DNA from: Phytoseiulus persimilis
Taxonomy: Eukaryota; Arthropoda; Arachnida; Mesostigmata; Phytoseiidae
Length of the DNA stretch: 64,000 bases
Direction: 5' to 3'
Assembly: GCA_037576195.1 (NCBI GenBank)
Contig: CM075102.1
Coordinates: 43,458,745 to 43,522,744, forward strand
Shown: piece after piece, positions 58,836 through 64,000 of the stretch
Numbering within the stretch: the first letter of the stretch is position 1
Layout: every line of letters starts with the position of its first letter
Made by a program: the position numbers and the translations under genes
The notes under the pieces: model-generated
Told to the model about the DNA's origin: nothing
Seen by the model: the letters and a program-made list of their open reading frames with translations, nothing else
Database searches by the model: none

Positions 58836-58861
58836 CCGAGCGAGTTTCTCATCTCGCTCGG
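58836..58861. repeat. 9-bp perfect hairpin CCGAGCGAG/CTCGCTCGG
   Basis: Exact arms with an 8-nt loop (TTTCTCAT), extendable by one wobble pair. G+C-rich and stable; function unknown. Confidence 0.6.
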
Positions 58862-59409
58862 GGAATCCAACGTCATTCGAGGAGTGCGCCAGCCGACGGC
58901 TCTCAATGACGCTCCCTCTTGCCTAGACGTTGTGAGCGCACTTTACTCATTGTGATTTCATTGAATTTCCGCTCGCTCCGTCTGATCTTCATCTATCTTT
59001 TCTTCCACTGGACTCGTCTATTAATCCCCCGGAGTCCGTGGAAGCTCGGTGTCTATGTGGCCTGAGGAGCCAAACGTGATGCTGCACATATTGCCGTTAT
59101 GAGCCGGTACGGCCAGGTGGGATCTCCTCGTAGGTCGTCCATAAAAGCCAAGTTAACACCACTCTCCGAGCTTCGGAGCGGTGAGTGCAATTTGGTTCGA
59201 GGTCAAAAAGGAGACCGACCTATGACTTCAAAGCTACTCCAACAGCGCGGAGGCTCTAACTACGCTAAGGCCTGTTGCGGCTCTGGAGGGACTTATTCAT
59301 CTTAATTTACACTTTACACGCTCCGGCCGTGTACTCCCGTCTCAGCAGCCTCCGTCGCTCTCTTCGAGTTCTGCTCTCAGTCCAGAGCTGATTATAACGG
59401 CCGTTTCAG

Positions 59410-59488
59410 TTTCGCTGTTCAGCGCTCGCCGGGCCAGAGGCTTCAGCGCTGTTTCGAAACTGAGTGAATTGGTTCTGGGCAGAACCAG
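59410..59488 (+). CDS. Candidate internal exon, unidentified
   Basis: A branch-like GATTATAAC, then GGCCGTTTCAG (AG at 59408-59409), opens 79 nt that end at ACCAG/GTGAGG (59489). Two of three frames have stops; the open one (two leading and two trailing bases) reads SLFSARRARGFSAVSKLSEL and VLGRT. Single-frame openness between consensus sites supports it, though the exon is short. No adjacent exon was identified and the peptide is not recognisable. Confidence 0.35.
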
Positions 59489-61197
59489 GTGAGGCGGTAG
59501 CAATGAAACGAGACCACATTTTCGGAACCCTCGCGGCTTCCTCGACGAGCAACATCTCATTTGCGGTGATTCTGAGCTGAGAGTGAGTCGCTCACAGCTC
59601 TCGCTGAGTTTCCGCTCCAGGTTACTCACATCGGCCAGACAAGCGAACCGACGAGGGGACGGTCGGATGAGCGCGAAGCAACGCAGAAAGTCTCGGTGGG
59701 TGGCGGTCGTTGTGACGTCTTAGATAACATAAACACGCCTTGTTTGCCGAGATTCCGTTCTGACTGGCTGCCTTAGCTTTTCCATATGTTCTCTGAATAA
59801 TAATCTGCTCGACGGACGAGCAAACGGCGCCCCCCTTCCGTGCTGCGTTTCGCGAAGCGGGACGTATGTTGCGTCTGTCTAGACCATTCACTAGCACCGC
59901 ACGAGAGGAGAGGGGAGGGATGAGGCCAGGAGGTGCCGAAGAGATTGCGGCATCGGCACTCGCTGTCGTCGTCGGCTGTAGTGACCGTCTGGAACAGAGC
60001 AAGTCATGCTAATTACCTGGCCGGAGATGAACAGGACGGCAATGTCGGCAAAGCGGGAGGAAAATGAAGAACAAGTCGCAGAAGTCAGCTATCCTCGCTG
60101 CGGAGCGAGGAAGCCGCCGCTCCCTTGACAGGCAGGTTGCCGAAGAGGCGGGCAATGATGCCGTGAGGGGGTGAGGTGAACACAAAAACATATTCCGACT
60201 TGTTCCTCCGGCGGCTGACAATCTCTTTTCTCCTCCGCTTCGTGGATGTTCTTCGAGCCCACGCAAACGAAGCAAGAGGAAACGAAAACCTTGTCATGAC
60301 GAAATTAATGCCAGCGAGACCTCGAAACAGCGCCGCGTTGAAACCGCTAGCAAGAAGGCAATTCCACGTCCCGGTCGAGTTTCCGCCTGCTCGTCATCTG
60401 AAACAAACAAGCCCGGAGAATAATTTTGCTTTTCCTGAGCGGTGGTTACACGAATCGAAATCTGAGGAGCTATGTTGGAAGACGGGTTAACGACATCTTA
60501 TAATCACTTGGGGATTCTGCTAAGTCAAAAATCTGTCGATTCTGTGCCATTCTCGAGGCAGTCTCGAGAGAGAGAAGCGTTTCCAGGACACGGAGGTCGT
60601 CCTCTGTCTCCTCCAGTCTGGTGCTTTACGTTGAGCTCCGGAGGAAGACCTATGCCTCTGCCGCCGACAGCTGTAGCGCTCGCAATGAAGATGGCGGTGT
60701 GGTTCCGGTGTAATCTCTGGGTCTTTTTCTTTTAACCCGGACGGCACACCCTAAGCCCGGTCGGGAATATGAATACCGCCTGCGCCCTTACTCCGAGCCG
60801 ACGGCAATATATCATTGCAAAGAACAGCGAGGAAAGGTAACGGCTCTTGCTATTGCAGCAAGCCGCGACCCTCCGAGAGCACGAGGTGAGGATTTTATAA
60901 CGCGTCCCATTTGCACCGGATCGTTGCGGAAGTCTTGAGGCGTTCCTTTGTGAATCGGGCCGGGCTCCATTCCCAAGGAGGCTTTCAATGCAAACAATCA
61001 GCTCACACGGCGCGGTGAGAGTAACTCGTCGAAATACGGCTGGATAGAGTGCTCCCCTCTGTTCAGAATCTATGAACACTCTGCTCGAGTTTTTTTTCTG
61101 GAAACGACGTCAATGAAAGCTGATTTCAGCGACTGCTCTCCCTTCTAGGAACGCAATCTCCAGGAAAAAACCCTAATTTGAATTACATGCGACCGTC

Positions 61198-61217
61198 GGG
61201 AGGGGGGGGGGAGGGGG
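61198..61217 (+). repeat. G-run with quadruplex potential
   Basis: GGG-A, then ten consecutive G, A and five G. It is the second long G-tract of the window, similar in layout to 15405-15432. Confidence 0.7.
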
Positions 61218-63705
61218 AAAACCAGGGCATCCCGCCAAAACTCGGTGGAGAAGCAGTCTCTTTTTCGTGGACGGGAAACTCTGCTTTTCTTCCCTCAGTA
61301 GGAGTCGAGCACTGAGTGGAAACAGTGGTCTTAGAATCTCCCGCTCTCGCCTTGAAGAACTCTCGTCCGACTTCACCGAGCCTCGGGGGTCCCACAGACG
61401 TTGTTCTATCTTCAGCTCGTTGGCTTTCAAATCGGTGATAGAGTTTCCAAACATGAACTTCCCAGAATGGGCGTCAAAATTAATCCATTCGGCATGCCTG
61501 GCGTGGTCACGTAGCACGATGGCGTCGCGAGGAGCTCTCTACGACGGGGAACGCTGGAGTTGGGGATGGGAACTTCCGAAACAGTGGCGTCGGAGGTCTG
61601 ACGATGTTATCGATTGCCCGCCCCGATTTCGCCGGTTGAGCTCCTCACTAGCTGTAATAATGGTAGACGAAGAATTATCGGATCACGGAAAGTGGATTCC
61701 GGAAAGATGCGGACGCTGGTGGCTAATTACTTGCTGGCGAACATGAGAACCGGGGACAACAGAGCTCAGCGAAGAAGCAGTGTTGGCCAATGCTGTTTGG
61801 AATCACTGTGGGGATGAAGCTCACGAGTACACGGTGACGGACCCACCCGAAACCTCGATCGGAGTTTCGGAAGAGCTTGAAGGATAGCGCTCTTCGAGTG
61901 CTGGAAGCTCTATGACACGAGGGACTCAAACTTTGATTGCGGGGGCTTCATTCAGTGCTCATTGTTGTTGTCAAACTGTTCTCCCTCGGGGCTAGAACTC
62001 ACGTTGTCTGATCGGAATAGATAACCACGGAATGAGGAGGAATCCACCCGCAGGAAAATGTCAAGGAGGAGCTTATAACAAAAGAGCCGAGCAAGGTTTG
62101 GTCAAGCAAGAAATTAGCTACTGACCGAGAGCAAGATAATAACAAATCAGCCAGCCAACTGTGGAAGCTCCTGCTCAAAAGGTCAATTCGAACACGTCAC
62201 ATCCACGCTGGAATCTTACTGGCAGTTGGCGAACGGCTCCCTGCTCGTCAGTTGTGTCTCGGGCAGCTGTCGTCACAGCTTCTCGGTGGTCATTCGTTCA
62301 CTCTGTCAGTTGCTCGGTTGTGGTGGCCCGTCGACTCCTTTGATCCTTCGCTGCTCGATCTCGACGACGGCATCAAGTGGCATGCCTCGCCGACCCTCCT
62401 GGCCGACTGTTGGCTCGTGAACTCACTCCGATTCCGCTTGGCGGAGTTTGGCAAACAAACACAAACTCCATTCTCCCGGCTAGCCTTGGTTGTCCAGGAC
62501 TGCTTCCTTACTCCCGAGTCTGCGTGTTTGACTCGCTGGATGTTATTCTCCGACCGCGTCGGTGCTGGTTTCCGCCAACCTCGAGCTGGAAGACCACAAG
62601 AGCACAACCTTAATTTCCAGTATCGAGGAAAAATTCCCCCATCTTCCTCAGATTCGAGTGTTCGGGAGAGGGAACGGGAGCTATTCCAAACTACGAGGTA
62701 TGATTTCCGCGAGTCTCTTGGCGGCGTGCAAGAACTCTGATCCATCGAGGAATTCCGCTGTCTGTCGCCGGGATCTCTACAGCGATTATGCGATGCGTTA
62801 CAATAAATATACGGAGTTCCTCGTCGGCCGCATTCGCGAGCGTGAAACTCGATGCGTTATCAGCACGAGTCACGCCTGACTGAGGCCTCGTGGCTTGGCT
62901 CAGTACGAGACGAAGAGAATTTGAAAACCTATGATGTTACAGTAGCAAAAGGTATGGGCGCTTCAGGAGCGCGTAACGCGGAAAAGCTTGCGGGATGTCG
63001 ACGAAGTGATTGTATGTGGGACGGTTCCGAATCAGCCGACGACTGCGTGAGCGAGCTGTTATTATCAACTGTGAGTCTTGCGCCTTCCGGCTTCGTTAGT
63101 TGGATATGCGTTTCCGCTTGGCGGCAACTCCCTCTATCTTTCTTTCCGGTGTCCGCTTGGAAAAGTGCGCAAGCCCCCTGTGCTGATCTCACACACTGGG
63201 AACACCGCACTCAAACTCTAGCCAAGAGGCCCATTCCATACCGGACGTGATCGACGCGTGGTCGCCACGAAGCCGAAAACACGGCTTCCTTTCGAGAAAT
63301 TTTCATACGTTGCTGATGCGATCGGGCAGTTCGTCCCATCGTTCAAACCCGCGGAGGTTGAAAAAGTTGATCTGTGTCAGATCTCCCTTCCAACCCGCCT
63401 GCTTAATTCGATAGGGCGCCACAGCGGTAACTGCACCCGCATCACTTCATCAGAGAGCACCACGATACAAGCTTGGAGCAACTCGAATTTCCATATGTAA
63501 CTTACTCAAGCCCGGAGCAACGCAGCTAAGAGGAAACCCGCTCCGAAGACAGTAATTAAAGTGTCATGGGAGTGGTTGGTGACACGGTCATCGGCTTCGT
63601 GCAAGCCGGCAGCGAGGATCAACCGCGATCGAGGTAAAGACACATGCGTGAGGGTGGGATGTTAGTTTCCCGAATCTGATCAGTACCGACAAGGTGAGCT
63701 GAAAT

Positions 63706-63730
63706 ATGTATGCATGCATGGACGCATGCA
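63706..63730 (+). repeat. TGCATG-rich imperfect tandem
   Basis: ATGTATGCATGCATGGACGCATGCA consists of overlapping ATGC units with inverted symmetry. Confidence 0.6.
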
Positions 63731-63737
63731 GGCGGGC

Positions 63738-63744
63738 TTATATA
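63738..63744 (+). promoter_or_regulatory. TATA-like word near the window end
   Basis: TTATATA followed by G+C-rich sequence. About 25-50 bp downstream are AAGTTCGG and TTAGC, not a recognisable initiator. A gene starting beyond 63800 would lie outside the window. Confidence 0.15.
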
Positions 63745-63801
63745 CCCGTCTGCGCGTCTGCAGGCGCTTTCGTTTGAAGTGAGATTAAGTTCGGTTAGCT
63801 T

Positions 63802-63815
63802 GCTCGCTAGCGAGC
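63802..63815. repeat. 14-bp perfect palindrome
   Basis: GCTCGCTAGCGAGC is fully self-complementary. Confidence 0.55.
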
Positions 63816-64000
63816 CAGCAATAGAGAGGACCAGCCCTGCAGCTCAGCCTCAGCACCTCGGTCAGGTTGGCTGACTGGGTTGGAGATGTCTAGGCCAGCG
63901 ATACGGCGGGCCGGCCGCCCCGCAGGCTCACGAATCTGGCAGAGGCAAATGGTCCGTAAGGAGGGCGTCGCCCTGATGTATGTCGGCTACCAATAAGCCG

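Larger units (their letters stand above)
59495..64000. other. No supported gene
   Basis: The plus frames 61267-61746 and 62252-62740 are the longest and are overlapped by minus frames. A consensus donor ACAAG/GTGAGC lies at 63695, with short open frames before it (for example SFPNLISTDK) but no clear acceptor. The end of the window carries a TGCATG-rich stretch and a TATA-like word. Confidence 0.35.

Overview
The window looks like nuclear DNA of a eukaryote, most likely an arthropod. G+C is near 50% by eye. No open frame exceeds about 261 codons, which is close to what 64 kb of random sequence at this composition would give. There are no bacterial operons, Shine-Dalgarno spacing, rRNA, tRNA or CRISPR. 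The splice-like signals fit short metazoan introns (about 38-70 bp where both ends can be proposed). Balanced composition, short introns and a Jockey/R1/I-type LINE remnant would suit a mite of the Mesostigmata group, but that placement is inference and cannot be proven here.

The one feature I recognise by family is a 5'-truncated, frameshifted LINE 3' end at 8812-9116 (minus), carrying the C-terminal CCHC motif of non-LTR retrotransposon ORF2. Everything else protein-like is a candidate exon, found by pairing a consensus 3' splice site with a consensus 5' splice site around an open frame. None matched a family that I can name with confidence.

The best multi-exon candidates are both on the minus strand. 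Locus A (51396 down to 50143) opens with a membrane-anchor-like N-terminus and ends in a clean last exon behind a 60-bp intron. Locus B (20163 down to 18445) contains several compatible exons, including a possible 38-bp intron. A third locus, C (9650-10369, plus), is an open frame broken by one TGA and lies downstream of a TATAAAG box next to the LINE. Single candidate exons occur at 8254-8370, 11985-12136, 32400-32500, 38431-38487, 55592-55761, 57739-57922 and 59410-59488 (plus) and at 42630-42694 and 49754-49826 (minus).

Two sites (21058/21059 and 52096/52097) place a textbook 3' splice site directly against a textbook 5' splice site, the arrangement of recursive-splicing points in long introns. 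The rest appears intronic or intergenic: simple-sequence tracts, G-runs, short perfect hairpins and purine/pyrimidine-biased blocks. Long open frames on both strands (for example around 16.3-17.3 kb) are mostly composition shadows. No novel enzymatic or defence system could be supported.
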